Source of the DNA: Lumbricus rubellus
Lineage: Eukaryota > Annelida > Clitellata > Crassiclitellata > Lumbricidae
Direction: 5' to 3'
Assembly: GCA_945859605.1 (NCBI GenBank)
Contig: OX243820.1
Coordinates: forward strand, 26,478,077 to 26,542,076
Length of the DNA: 64,000 nucleotides
This document shows positions 32,685 through 44,627 of this stretch, in pieces (positions within the stretch are counted from its first letter, which is position 1; every line of letters begins with the position of its first letter). Under the pieces are notes generated by a model, which worked only from the letters and a program-made list of their open reading frames with translations, was not told the DNA's origin and made no database searches. The position numbers and the translations under genes were made by a program.

Positions 32685-33116
32685 TTTGCGGCGCTGAACG
32701 AACGGCACGCTGCTGTTGATGCGCTTGTCTTTTTTGTATTTATTTATTTGGCTCCTTTACTCAAAGAGATGAGAGTTTGATGTGGATGTAGCGTAAAACC
32801 CTCTTCTGTGCATTTTTATTGTGATTAAATGTGTAGCTCAATGCATGTAAGAGTAGTAATTATGATAATGCATTTGTTCGTTGTTACCGATGTTGAAGAT
32901 GTTTTACCAGATGCACTGGTAACGTATTACTAGTAATCTTTTACTGGTTAACTATTACTGGTAATATATTTCTAGGATTAATACTAGGCACCTCTAAGGT
33001 ACCAATCAGGTGTATCTATCATTTTGAAAAGTGTCTTAATCAGTTTATTACAAAATATTGTTAATAACTGGTTATGTTAGCAGTTAATGGCTACATTGTA
33101 GTATTATTGGATAAGC

Positions 33117-33122
33117 AATAAA
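33117..33122 (+). terminator. Candidate TRAK poly(A) signal
   Basis: AATAAA 433 bp after the TRAK stop, followed about 40 bp later by a GTT-rich stretch, the usual arrangement for cleavage and polyadenylation. Confidence 0.55.
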
Positions 33123-33648
33123 GAAATTTTTTGCTTGATTGTGCTACCAACAGAAATTTTGTTGTTGTTGTATTGACAGGCTCATCATGCTAAAATAATA
33201 AGATGTTAGTCAACCTTAAGCTTTCATAATCAGTGTTTTCTTGTCACTGCATTCGTGTGAAAACTTATTCAATTTTTTTAAAGACCAATTGTTTCCTTGA
33301 TCTTTCAGCTGTTGTGTTTTTCATGTGTTTTGCAGAAGAATGCTTGCCTTGTCTGGTGCATTTCTCTTGGCTTTAGAGCAGCGCTTTAGACAGTTGGAGA
33401 TTATGTATGATCTCTAGTTTTCTCTTCTTTCTGGATGTCTGTTTCAAAAACAGTTATTCTCAATGAGCTATTGTCCTATTGCAGAAAAGGGTGTGAATCT
33501 TTTAAATTTAATCAAGAATTATCATTGTTTTATTCAAGAGTTTTTTATGAACCATCTGTGGAATACCGGTAACAGTGGCCACACCGGTGACACTATGGTG
33601 ATATTAGTGCAATGCTAGAAATACAGTGTAGACAATGGCTGTAAATAA

Positions 33649-33794
33649 TTGGTGTCCCATTGGTTAGAGTGTCAGCCTGTAGCACGAAGAATGCGGGTTC
33701 GATCCTCATCCGAGGCGGTTATTGTGTAGGGCCTTGAGCAAATTCTTGATGCACAATCGCTCTGCAATAATATATTGCATGTGCGTTAATCGAG

Positions 33795-33797
<3 letters not shown>
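33649..33797 (+). mobile_element. SINE with a different tRNA head
   Basis: Head with A box TGGTTAGAGTG and B box GGTTCGATCC, about 70 bp. It joins a body GGGCCTTGAGCAAATTCTTG ... CACAATCGCTC that is recognisably the same as in the main SINE family. A (TG)n tract follows. Confidence 0.75.

Positions 33798-33798
<1 letters not shown>

Positions 33799-33822
<24 letters not shown>
33799..33822. repeat. (TG)n microsatellite
   Basis: About 11 uninterrupted TG units directly after the SINE body. Confidence 0.9.
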
Positions 33823-33825
<3 letters not shown>

Positions 33826-34439
33826 CTTCTGAACTTTGTATGAAGTCTTTCAGTGTATCTTTCAATATCAAATGCAGTTGTAAAAGACTGTTCCATCACA
33901 AAGTTGTGTCCAAAAAGTGATGAATGATAAAGAGTTCAAATATGTATCTAGTTTTTTTTAAAAACCTGCTAGTCTTTATTTGGTAGAGAAACATTAAAAT
34001 AATTATATGCCCAGCAAAGCAATTTGAATACAAAAGCACTTACTGGTAGTCATTCAAATTTGAGTTGCGGTCTTTTTAGGGATTTACTGAATGAAATGTG
34101 GTATTAAAAGTATTGGTTTATTGATCTGAATTACCAATTCAGGTGAATGATATTTAGATGGAGAAGTTTGCCAAATAATTGCAATTTAAGTCATTTGAAG
34201 CTTCATTAATTTTTATTACAACCATGCTGGGTGTCTGTTTGGTTTCCTCTGCTTCTGTGTTCAGGTTTCCTATTATTTGGTTCAGTCATCTGTGAGAAAA
34301 ATGGCTGCTGCTCTGGCTAGATTTTTAGCAACGCTTTATACACAACATTTACTTACTTGCTGATTTTATAATAAATTAAGTAAACAGTAAAATGCCTTGA
34401 GTCTGTTTCTTTGACTAGTTTGCGATATTGCATTTTATT

Positions 34440-34660
34440 ACAAAGTAAGTTAACATGTAAAAAGTAAGTAATCAGCATGTTAAGATAAGTAAGAAAGCAT
34501 GTAAAAAGTAAGTAAGTGAGCATATGGGAAGTAAGTTAACATGTAAGAAGTAAGTAGATCAACATGTTGGCATATGTCAACATGTAAAAAGTAAGAAAAT
34601 TGTAAAAAGTAAACAAGTCAACATGTAGAGGCCTAAAACGTAAGTGAGTTAATATGTAAG
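34440..34660. repeat. Tandem AAGTAAGT / ACATGTAAAAAGTAAG repeat
   Basis: About ten irregular units of roughly 18-24 bp containing CATGTAAAAAGTAAGTAA. Confidence 0.8.
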
Positions 34661-35571
34661 TCAACACAGTAGCCTTTACTTACATCAGACTAGCACCCCA
34701 CATTACTTGGTGTAGAACGGTTGGTAAATTCATTTGTGTACAACTTCCCCACCACCCATACTCTGGAAGTGCCAGTCCCAAGCATAGAGAAAGGAGGGTG
34801 ACACCAATCACCTTTGTTGTTAAACAGCAGCTAATCATTTGAGGAGACACGCCAGCTTTACAGGGATATTGAAAATTTCATGTGTCATTCGAAAAAGCAG
34901 TCAGAAAATTACCCAGGTTATACGAGCGAGACAACAGCTGGAGAGATTGCATTGTTATAAGCTTGATGATTCTTACGTAAGAACTTAGAATAAAGAACTT
35001 GTTTACAGCAAGTTATCATCGTGCAGTGACTAAGGCAAGACAGATGGGACGACGCAGTTAAAATGACTCGTAGGAAGGCCTAGTAAACACCACCTTATCA
35101 TCATCATCATTGTCATCATCAGTTCCTGATGCTAGCCATCTGACAGCGTTGTGTCAGAATATAATTATCATCTTCTTTGTCCTCCTGTCAGTGAAAAATA
35201 ATTGCGAAGTCTGTCGCTCACCACGATGTTAGTCTTGCATCAATAATCATCATCAATAGTCTTGAGTCAATCTTGACCTGTAACTGATTTTCACCCCCAC
35301 TCCGACTTTTATGTGTTGCCCTTTTGTTGTTACTTGAGGTCCAAAAAGTCCAAAATGATTAAAGTCACAAAAATGAGTCAGACAGCACGTGCAACCATGC
35401 ATGCGACAATATCGATTCCCTGCATGTTTTTAATAAAACCGATTAATGTCAAAACAATTTGTGTAGGCTTCAGTTTTGCCCTCTGATGATTTTTTATCTG
35501 TGAAATTCAGGAATCTCAGGATGAATGTCTTGTCTTTGTGTGCTCTACACCAACGTCTAAACTCCGTTTAC

Positions 35572-35665
35572 ACACACACACACACACACGCACACACACA
35601 CACACACACGCCTACACACACACACACACACACGCCTACACACACACACCTACACACACACACAG
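35572..35665. repeat. (CA)n microsatellite with CACGCCTA interruptions
   Basis: CA/CACACG tract, 94 bp. Thr-His open frames across it are artefacts. Confidence 0.95.
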
Positions 35666-35731
35666 GAATCGGATAGGCATAATCACCCATATACACACGC
35701 AATATATATATATACACATATCATATATATA

Positions 35732-36954
35732 CACCGTGATTCAATAAAAACTAAGCCAAATTGTTTTGCATATATCTCTAATACCTGATGACATATCAGG
35801 CTCATATTTTCCAAATATTTAGAGAAGTGGACCAAGAATATGATCCCAAAATTTCATGAGAAAAAGTTTAACGGGTAAAAAGATATGAATATTTAAACTT
35901 TATATACCGAAATTGCAGTTTACAAGCAATTTTCTGTCAGATTCAATAAAATATTTCCTTATTATCTCTAATGTCTGACAATTAATCGTTCTAAAAATTT
36001 CCAGACATGTAGAGAATTGAAATAACAATATGATTCCAACAGTATGGTTTCATTATTTAATTAAAAAAACATGCTCAAAATGTCCTCCTCCTGCTTGCAC
36101 GCAAACCTGCAGGCGCTGGCGCCATGCATTGGGAAACGGCATCGTCGATTATCCTCGGGTCCAGGGCCCCAGGCCATCTCACACTTCCAACAAGCGTTGC
36201 TTCATATCGTTTATATCACGGATTGTTGCCTGCTAGACTCGGTCTTACGTCATGCACGCTCCACACTTTTAGTCAACAGGATTCAAATCTGGGCTGTTCG
36301 GAGGCCATAATGAGGGAGAAATGAAGTATGGCGTCTCTCTTGTCAGCATTTCGATGGTTTTCTTGGCTCTGTGGGCTGGCGCTATTCTGTTGAAAAAAAA
36401 CAGCCTTCTGGGGCTATATATTTCTGATAACAGGTGGAAGATGTTGTGACAGCAGAACATTGCGATAATATACTCCGTTAATTTTACCCAGGATCCCTGA
36501 AGACCAAAATTGGGAACTATCAAGCATCGAAACCGCAATGAACACCATAACAGACTTGCTGAAAACTGAAATTTCTGGAGATGACTTTTAAATATTCATA
36601 TCTTTCTATTCGTTCAAATATACGACATGATATTTTGGAATCCTATTCTTGGTTCAATTCTCTAAATATCTGGAAAATTTTAGCATAATTAATTATTAGG
36701 CATTGAAGATATAAGAAAAACAGTTTAGCTTGCTTTTTACTTAGTCTGACAGAAAATTGCTTGTAAACTTCAATTTCTGCATATGAAGTCTAAATATTCA
36801 TATCTTTTTACCCGTTCAACTTTTTCTCATGAAATTTTGGAATCATATTCTTGGTCCACTTCTCTAAATAGTGGGAAAATTTTAGCATGATATGTTATCA
36901 GGCATTAGAGATATATGAAAAACAATTTGGCTTAGTTTTTATTGAATCACGGTG
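35732..36954 (-). mobile_element. mariner/Tc1-type element with compound long TIRs
   Basis: Flanked by TA (35730-35731, 36955-36956). The outer 32 bp are identical in inverted orientation (CACCGTGATTCAATAAAAAC...), and similarity continues for about 205 bp. Just inside, a second copy of the same motif (ATTCAATAAAA at 35941) starts a further inverted block, as in the IR/DR arrangement of some Tc1 elements. Only the C-terminal half of a transposase lies between the TIRs, so it is an internally deleted, non-autonomous copy. Confidence 0.9.
36055..36545 (-). pseudogene. mariner transposase C-terminal remnant
   Basis: Minus strand. The first part reads APAHRAKKTIEML, then WPPNSPDLNPVD, the conserved catalytic-core end of mariner DDE/D transposases. 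After a stop and frame changes, RQRLQVCVQAGGGHFEHVF closes the protein with TAA near 36054. The Asp normally preceding the APAH motif is not seen in this frame. The N-terminal DNA-binding half is absent. Confidence 0.88.
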
Positions 36955-37001
36955 TATATATTATACAATATATTATATACACATAATTGCCTACTGCTGA
37001 A

Positions 37002-37006
<5 letters not shown>

Positions 37007-37077
<71 letters not shown>
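37007..37077. repeat. (AT)n microsatellite
   Basis: About 35 uninterrupted TA units, immediately right of the mariner element, extending the TA context it inserted into. Confidence 0.95.
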
Positions 37078-37078
<1 letters not shown>

Positions 37079-37417
37079 CTATAGCTATATATCGTTGTTT
37101 TACATTGTGTTCATTGTATCCAACGTAACCGAGACCCTGGGGAGAACGAAATATTAAATTTCCTGCAACACAAACAGGGTAATGTTTATCCGCCATATAA
37201 CTACACCGCTCGTCTGTCCGACCGACCTCGTTTGTCAGTCTATTTTTAGTCGGCAATAGGATACGAGCGGATACGACTCCAACCAGCAGCGCTTTTGAAT
37301 GTTAAAATCGACAAACCAGAGGCGAGCACCTGTTGCTGAGAGATAACGGACAATCACACCGCTTTACGCAAGATTTACGTATGAAATTATACGCATTCAT
37401 TGCCCCAGTTCAAGACA

Positions 37418-37600
37418 ATTACTCAGAGGCTCTCTCAGCCCAGCCATGGCACTACAAATTAGATTTCAGCAACTTTTAAAATACATTGGCGTTGTTTCTA
37501 GGAAGTAGGCTCATATCTTCATGTGGAAGTTCATTCCATGTTTGTAAAATGGATTGATCAGGTCCTTCTCTACCGCTGCCCGTTTAAATAGATGCCGCAC
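37418..37600 (-). mobile_element. CR1/L2-like LINE 3' end, decayed
   Basis: The minus strand holds a TWNELP-type segment (ATGGAATGAACTTCCACATG) and ends with GAGAGCCTCTGAGTAATTG, the family's stop and hairpin region. Frames are interrupted. Confidence 0.6.
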
Positions 37601-37902
37601 CACAATCTATGAAGTGAATGAGCACATGAGGTCGACTTATAAATACGGACCATGCAAAAACGTCTCCAGTTATCATCTGAATTATCACTCAAAATTAAAA
37701 TATCACGCTAACTCTTCATCGTACTCATGAGCCTCTTCTATTACCTCGTGCTTCGAATTCATAAAATTAGGCTATTATGGCCAAAGTTCACTTCAAAATC
37801 TTTTATATGGCTGCCTTTCTGACCTAGTGGGGCACTTCTTCTGTCTGCGTTTTAAGAACTTATTATACCAAATGCACTTATTTCTGTTCGAGGATAAAAA
37901 TA

Positions 37903-37958
37903 ATTATGCAAATAGGCGTGGCTATGACGTAGTTATTTCCGGTCGCCGCCATGTTTGT
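37903..37958 (+). promoter_or_regulatory. Candidate DYRK promoter cluster
   Basis: Within 56 bp: octamer ATGCAAAT (37906-37913), GGCGTGGC (KLF/Sp-like), TGACGTAG (CRE-like), ATTTCCGG (ETS) and CGCCGCCATGTTTG (YY1-like). Such a cluster is typical of a housekeeping-type start site. The nearest downstream gene is the DYRK gene. Confidence 0.5.
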
Positions 37959-38128
37959 TTAATTAATCATGGTCTAACAAAGAAAGGAGTTGGGGTTTAA
38001 ACTGTTTAGTTTATGTCTTGCAGTGGGATTTTAATTATGAAGAGGTTTGTAGAAATTAATTTTATCTGCTGGATCGATTTGTAAATTGGCGACAAAGACG
38101 TCTTATATTCCGATAATTATTTTACAAG
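37959..38128 (+). other. Possible 5' UTR exon of the DYRK gene
   Basis: It follows the promoter-like cluster and ends in a good donor, AAG|GTATGA at 38129. Joined to the acceptor at 44571-44572, this would give a 6.4 kb first intron. No splice proof; inferred from motif order. Confidence 0.35.
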
Positions 38129-38536
38129 GTATGACCGGATCTTAAACGAGTCTCCTATCGATTGAATGTCTCGTCGATTGTGTGTTGTACTTGAGGGTGT
38201 TCGTGACCGAGAGGTCAACGCATATTGCGTGTTGCCAATCGGTTATAATGCCATCGTTCATGATTGTGACGATCTTGTGTTCTCCGATTAACGGGTAATA
38301 GACGGTATGATGCTACTCAGGGCCGTAAATCTGTTTCTAAATGTGGGGAGGGAAAATTCCTCTTCGCATTTGTGTGGAGTATATCTCCCTCAAGGAGCCC
38401 ACCACTGAGTTCAGTGACATCCTAGGATAGTGTTAAAAAATTGTTGGTTCGCATCACTGGACACAGCCTTTTATGTTCGGACTACAGTTAAACAACAAGA
38501 CTAAAGGTTCTCTTGCCAAATCAGAACAGTTTAAAG

Positions 38537-38870
38537 TAGTGGCTCCCAACCTTTTTTGACTTTACAGTCACTTTTTTCTAAGCTGGAGGACACGAGGGCC
38601 ACTTTTTCTTAGTTGTAGGACATTAGTGGCCACAAGGCTAAAATGTAATTAACTAAAAGTATATAAAATTGTTTTAGGCCTAATTGATTCAAATTAGAAT
38701 GTTTGATGTTATTTATAGATGTTATAACAAAATAATTTGTCATAGAAAATAATTATGTGTTCTATCCTGTCCAAATTGTCAATTTTCTCATATATTTTTG
38801 TTAATTCTTTGATAGATAAGGGCCAGTTTTTTAGGCCTGGCGGGCCACGGGTTAAAATATTTAGGCCTAT
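38537..38870. mobile_element. hAT-like fragment (one end)
   Basis: It starts TAGTGGCTCCCAACCTTTTT and contains GGCGGGCCACGGGTTAAA, motifs common in animal hAT elements. The right terminus is missing and no duplication was found. Confidence 0.5.
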
Positions 38871-38908
38871 TTAGTCGCTAAATTGCTTCTTCAATTTGAC
38901 GCTGCATC

Positions 38909-39055
38909 CAGTGCTTAAAGTGTAGGAAAAGAAGTGCCTGGACGCTCCTCACCTTTCTCTGTTGTGCGGGCCAAATAAGTGGCTGGACGGTGTGCAGATT
39001 CTAAAATAAGTGCCTGGACGCCGTCCATGACCGTCCAGGCACACTTTAAGCCCTG
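38909..39055. mobile_element. hAT-type MITE, 147 bp, perfect TSD
   Basis: Target duplication GCTGCATC at 38901-38908 and 39056-39063. Ends CAGTGCTTAAAGTGT and ACACTTTAAGCCCTG. Internal AGTGCCTGGACG motifs repeat in both arms. Confidence 0.85.
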
Positions 39056-39567
39056 GCTGCATCTGAAATGGTTAGGCCTAGTACTCTAGGCTATTAGGCT
39101 TAGACATCCACCATAGCAACTCCTCTGCAAGGTCTACTCTAAATTGAGATGTTACCCGCTTTTCTATATTCTTCATTGTCATAATTATGTTTGATCGTCA
39201 ACTTAGGGAAGTCGGTCACGATTCCTCTAACATGCGTTGACAAGGGGTTCAAACATGTATACATAAGAGTTCGTGGCACTTACCAGAACACAACCCTGCT
39301 TGAAGTGATTTCGAAAACGAAAAAGACTAGGCGTAGACTGTTTTAATTATTTAACGCACAGCACTTCATTCGCGAATTTTGTTTAACATTATTTGTAATC
39401 CTCTTTTGGCCTATGGCCTAGTCGAATATGCGGTATAATGTGGTCTCGAGATGAACTGATATGAGGCCTATTTCTTCTTTCAAATCTGAGAGCCCACACT
39501 CCCAATAGGATTGCCCTCTGTACTATATACATGTTATGTAATCATTAATGCCTTATGTTGTATTATA

Positions 39568-39880
39568 TATGAGGATTTATAAAACACCTCTTACAATACT
39601 AGCTATTCAAATGCCCTCTCAGCCCGAGGAAATAAGAAAGACTTAAAGCAGCCGAAGTGCTCGAAGCCGTCACCCCCTACCCCCCGAATGAGATCTTACT
39701 AAGGATGAGGGAAGGCCGAGAGGTCATTACTTAGAAGCGCATAGAAGGGTCCACAATGAAAGAGGCTGGGTGTTATGCCATGGTACATGTATATAGTCCT
39801 TGCCCGAGGGACTAGAAGATCAAGTCGATCAGCAGACCGGAGCGGAAGAGACTGCGGAGAAGGGTTAGTGCATTAAGCCA
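39568..39880 (-). mobile_element. CR1/L2-like LINE 3' end
   Basis: The minus strand reads LRSADRLDLLVPRART, matching LRSAAQVELIVPRSRT of the better copy at 27344-27690. It ends in GTGTTTTATAAATCCTC. Frames are broken. Confidence 0.68.
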
Positions 39881-40253
39881 CAAAGGTATATATTTCACTG
39901 CCTGTCCATTTTGAGCTTATAATTATATACGTATGCTATATATGTATATATATATCTATTATATTTATATATCTGTCACATCACATCATAAATTTCTCCC
40001 GCTTTGTATTAATGAAGAAGAGATTTTATCGTTCAGTTTATACATTTACACCTCTTAATTCTTCTTCTGGTTCTCTGCCCCCATGCAGGTTCGGCTGTCC
40101 ATTGTCCTATGTCGCCACTCTTCCCTCCGCTGGGCCTTCTCCTTTAGTACCTCTTAATTGAAGCTCTGTATAAGAACTTACAGCTTTTAATTACACAGAG
40201 CAGGTTTTCAAGTATCCACGGTTCGGGTCCGTGCAATGTGCAGTCTCCTAGAG

Positions 40254-40624
40254 CAGTGGTTCCCAAACTTCAGGAGGCCACGGACCGGCAAAAATTTTGG
40301 GTGAAGCTCGCGGACCGCTAACTTAAATGGCGATGGCAAAAAAGCTAACTTAGGCCTAAATGGCATTGGCAGAAAGCGACCTAAATTATAAAAAAGACTA
40401 AAAGTATAAGGCGCGTTGATTTATTTAAAAAAAAATTAAATTTCAAGACAGAAATTTGAATAAACTTTGGACAACAATTCGAATAATTTCACAATTTCAA
40501 ACAAATAAACTAATAATTAGACTTACAGTCAATTTTTATTTATTTTTAACTCTTCTCCGCGGACCGGCGATCATACCTCCGCGGACCGGCACCGGTCCGC
40601 GGACCACCACTTTGGGAACCACTG
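40254..40624. mobile_element. hAT-type MITE, 371 bp, perfect TSD
   Basis: Target duplication TCCTAGAG at 40246-40253 and 40625-40632. Ends CAGTGGTTCCCAAAC and TTTGGGAACCACTG. Subterminal CGGACCGG motifs occur in both arms (CCGCGGACCGGC clustered on the right). Confidence 0.9.
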
Positions 40625-40762
40625 TCCTAGAGCTTGACGACTCTAACATTTGTGAGACATCTGAGAAGAAAATGTGGGGTGGGAATTCCTTCACGTTCCC
40701 TCCCCTGGCCAAAAGGTGGGAGGGGAATTCCCTCCTTGCCCTCCCCGTGATTTACGGCCCTG

Positions 40763-43259
40763 ATGCTACTAAAAGACTTCGCACCTGCATAGATGATATG
40801 TATTGGTCTGAGGCTATAGTGTATGTCTACAAATCCAAACTCAACTGGTTTTACTCTTGCAGTATGCTATTGTTCCATTATGTAATGCCTCCTTTTCACG
40901 TTTTCTGTTCTCTACTGTTGGGATTCTTAGATCTATGGTTGAGTCAAGTGTTATTAACTGAAACCCCCAAACTTCGCGAACGTGATTGTTTCAGCTCAGA
41001 GGAATCTGACTTCTCTGCTCTGTATTGAGCATGCTGAAAACACAGATGCACAGTTCTATTCTGCAATGACTTGACTGCTACAACTCTATATGCTATGATC
41101 GCTATGATCCTATGTGCTATGATCTCAACTTTATATTGTATGATCGCACTAACTGCACACTGCTTTCTTTAACTAGATCAGATCCAGCGTCTGTATTATA
41201 CGATGTATATTCCAGTGTTGTTCACACAAGACTTGAAACTGAATGATCAAGACAAGATTTGGAGAGTTAAATTCCAAGACGGGGACCAAGACACTATATG
41301 GTACTAAGACAAAGACTTTATGGTACCAAGACTGTGACCAAGACAAAGACTATAGTTCAAAGACTGAGACAGATACAAAGACAATTACCATGACTAAACA
41401 CTACAAGACTGAGGCTTTTGTAATTTATTCCATGTAAGGTTAAACAGGCTCCATGACATATTTTTAAGCTAAGGGTGATGTCATTGTTCCCCATCCAGTA
41501 CTTTCGCATTACAACTCATATTAGCTTTGCCGCATTTGACCCTCATTCTGGAGCAGACTAGAAAACATTTATTTAAAGAACCAAATAATTATATATTTGA
41601 GAGACGACAGCTTCTGGTGGAGGGTGTGGTTCTGTGCAATTGCATTTGAAACGGTGACTTACTGTGAAAATACTGTTTTTTAAATGTCATTTCTTGTTGC
41701 TAAGATTGGTTGTATTGTTATCATCTTAGTAGTGGTGAGTTTTAGAGGACATGCTATCCACTTGGGTGCTGGATACATTGAAATGTGGAAATACTGAGAT
41801 GGATAACAATGAGAATTATGAGATCATCCTTTTGTATTTGCTTGGCAGTCAGTCACTATGACCAATCAACTTCCAGAAAGAGTCATAATATTCAGTGTCA
41901 ATAAGGAAAATGAAACAATACAGGCGACGCTTTTGTGAGTTGTCGAATATCTAAATGTGTCATACAACACATACACAGTGCACACATGCATGCATACTTA
42001 AATATGTACAAAACTATACGTGCATGGATATGTGATTGTGCTTGTTCAATGTTGCAACGATATTTTAATTCAGATGATCAATCTAGCAGTTCTTTACATG
42101 TGGACAGAAAAGATATCAACAGTTTAATTCAGCAGTTTCCTGACACATAATAATATAATTTAGACTTTCCACTATGTACCACCATTAAAATAAGAAAATA
42201 TATCAACAGAGACAGTTGAAGCGCTGCACAATGCTGTTCATTTTAGTTCTAGGTGCTTACTAAAATTTGGATGGCATTTCATACCTAATCCATCATCTGA
42301 GAAAGTACGGCTGTTTTTCTTACAAGTGATCGGTGTCTGGCATGCTAACGACGTATTTCCTGTTCATATTATGTGAATGTTTGTGTCACATCGTACGGCC
42401 ATCGAGTTTGTTAGCTCACAAGTTCAGAAATAATTGCGGTGTTATCAAGTCAAGCTGTTACTGCCATTCGCGTACATTAGCAACAGGAAGATTCAAATTT
42501 GTTCCTTGGTGGGCTTAGCATCTGGCTTTGCCAGGTCTACAGCTTTGTGTATGTTTTGTTAAGCCGGATGGTAATTTAAAAATTTTTGAGATCTAAGGTC
42601 AGCATTAATTACTGTGTTGTGTAATTTCCCACAGAAATTGTCAATGCTGTATTGAAATGTTGGGAATAGAAATCACTTGTGGGGCATTCATTGTACATCC
42701 TTTGTGGGAGTTGAACGAAGAGATTGTGGTGAAGAAATAAAGAAATAATAGTTTGCGGTGGATTGATTGCAATTGTTTATCCCGATCTGCATTTGTCAAC
42801 AGATGGTCAGTCAGCTTTTGTTGGTGAAATCAATATCTCCCCGATATTCATTGTGTGCTTGAACCAATATTATTATCCACCCTGACTCAGCATTGTACTT
42901 GCTAATTCGAGAGTATTCACGTTGTTCATTGTTCAATGTTCAGCCTCTAAAGCGCTGATGCTGATGTCTAATTTTCATATATAAAAGATTTATTTAAGGT
43001 CTCTTTTCTTTCTGTGGATTGGTGGGATTTGTAAGTTTGTAAGGGACGCAGTTCAGCTTTCAATCTCCTCTTTTAATTGTTTCAGGCTGTTAGTCAGACA
43101 CTTGGCCTCCATTTCATTGCTGCCAAGTTCTAAGAGATGGGTTTGGGGAGAAGGGCGAAGGCCGAGTGCCTGGTTGGGATGTCTCCTCAAAACATTGACT
43201 GCCCGATTAACCTGAGACACTGACAGAGACAGTTACAGGGCATACAGCAGAACTGTCGG

Positions 43260-43329
<70 letters not shown>

Positions 43330-44570
43330 GTACACTCATACATATGGATGTGAGGCTGACAGATGGGGTGCCTGTGTTTATCCCCTGTGTTTATCCCCTG
43401 TGTTTATCCATGGTTTACCCCCAATCCCTCAGACCTTCTTTCGAACTGGGCCAATGAGTTACAGCTGCTTTAACCTCTCTCTCCCTTTGGTCGATGCACT
43501 AAGCATGATGCAATTAGATGTACAGTAGAGCCGCAGCACTCACCACTGCAGTATAATCACATCTTTTGTATTGCTTATCAGCACTTATGCCAGGTACTTG
43601 AAAGACGCTGTCTAAATACATATATAAGTATATTATTAGTACTTATTCTGCTTTTAGACAAATTAGACATACATATAGATGTATATACACTTATACAATA
43701 TACAGTGTGCATAAGCATGCTTCCTTTAAGATATTTGATTATTTATGTAGCACTGCATTATGCTATTGATCCATCATTTATTTTATGCTGCTTTTAAGTA
43801 CAGACAAACATGTTCCAAAGATCTATGCTGTCCTATTATAAATGAATGTGCTTCTGATGCTGGTAAAGTGGCACGGCACCTAAGGCATTGTGCCACTCGG
43901 TCCGATTACAGAGTCTGTTTTTGCGGCAAAATCAATTGATGCCTTGTACAGTGCTATAAATAAATACACTGGTGCTACAAAAGTTGCTTACTAATAATAG
44001 CATTTGTAATTGTGAGTGCTTTGTGCGTTGGTGCCCCTGTGGGTCAGTGAGCACCGAGGGTGGTCTTGAGTCATCCATGGGTCATCTTGGGTCACTGGGT
44101 CATACTAAACAGTGCGGTTCAGTGCTGTAGATAATATGGTATTGTGGGCTGTATGTGAGTTGGCCTAAGCCATAAATAACAGTGGACTTGATTCTGTATG
44201 GCTTATGGCTAACTGATGAGTGGTTATATACAGCATACATGTAGGATTGCTGATGACAGATTGTGGGCGCTGAACAGAGGCAGTTCATGCATGACGACTG
44301 CTTCCATTTGGGCCGTGCTTCACGCCTCAGCAAGCAATTGCAGGCTGGCAGCCTGAGGCAGCAGCTGACCGGGCTGATGATCAGAAAGATTTGGTCATGA
44401 GTAGCCGTCTGGAACGCCCATGATTTAGTCTGAACAAATTAACGTACAGCTGATGAATAGATAGTTGAGATAGTTGTCCGCTAAATTGGTACGTTAGACA
44501 GTTAGATGTAAAACTTTTCTTGAATGTTGAAGACGTCTACTTTGATGTTGTTTCTTTTATTGAATTTCTT
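40763..44570. other. Putative DYRK first intron, remainder; no coding exon seen
   Basis: AT-rich DNA with an imperfect CAAGAC-rich stretch (41248-41400) and the CA microsatellite at 43259-43328. I see no splice-bounded conserved peptide here. Confidence 0.5.
43259..43328. repeat. (CA)n microsatellite, 35 units
   Basis: About 70 bp of uninterrupted CA. Confidence 0.97.
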
Positions 44571-44627
44571 AGGTTGTAGCTGGTCAGAAAACCCCGTGGA
44601 CTCCTTTCGTCTGGTCAAGATCGGAAA
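44571..44627 (+). promoter_or_regulatory. Splice acceptor and 5' UTR of the DYRK coding exon
   Basis: TTTTATTGAATTTCTTAG ends at 44572. The 55 bp between it and the ATG are open in the coding frame, so a longer N-terminus from an upstream exon cannot be excluded. Confidence 0.6.

Larger units (their letters stand above)
38318..40762. mobile_element. hAT-type element, 2.4 kb, hosting nested insertions
   Basis: Target duplication ATGCTACT at 38310-38317 and 40763-40770. Ends CAGGGCCGTAAATC and GATTTACGGCCCTG are perfect 14-bp inverted repeats. Subterminal G-rich/C-rich blocks (GGGGAGGGAA on the left, CCCTCCCCG on the right) mirror each other. The interior carries other elements: 38537-38870, 38909-39055, 39568-39880 and 40254-40624. 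No transposase frame. Confidence 0.87.

Noticed and set aside
35476..35747. Thr/His-rich frames
   Set aside because: Translation of a CA microsatellite.
40456..41028. 190-codon plus-strand frame
   Set aside because: It runs through the end of the 40254-40624 hAT element and the terminus of the outer hAT element, then into non-repetitive DNA; no conserved motif.
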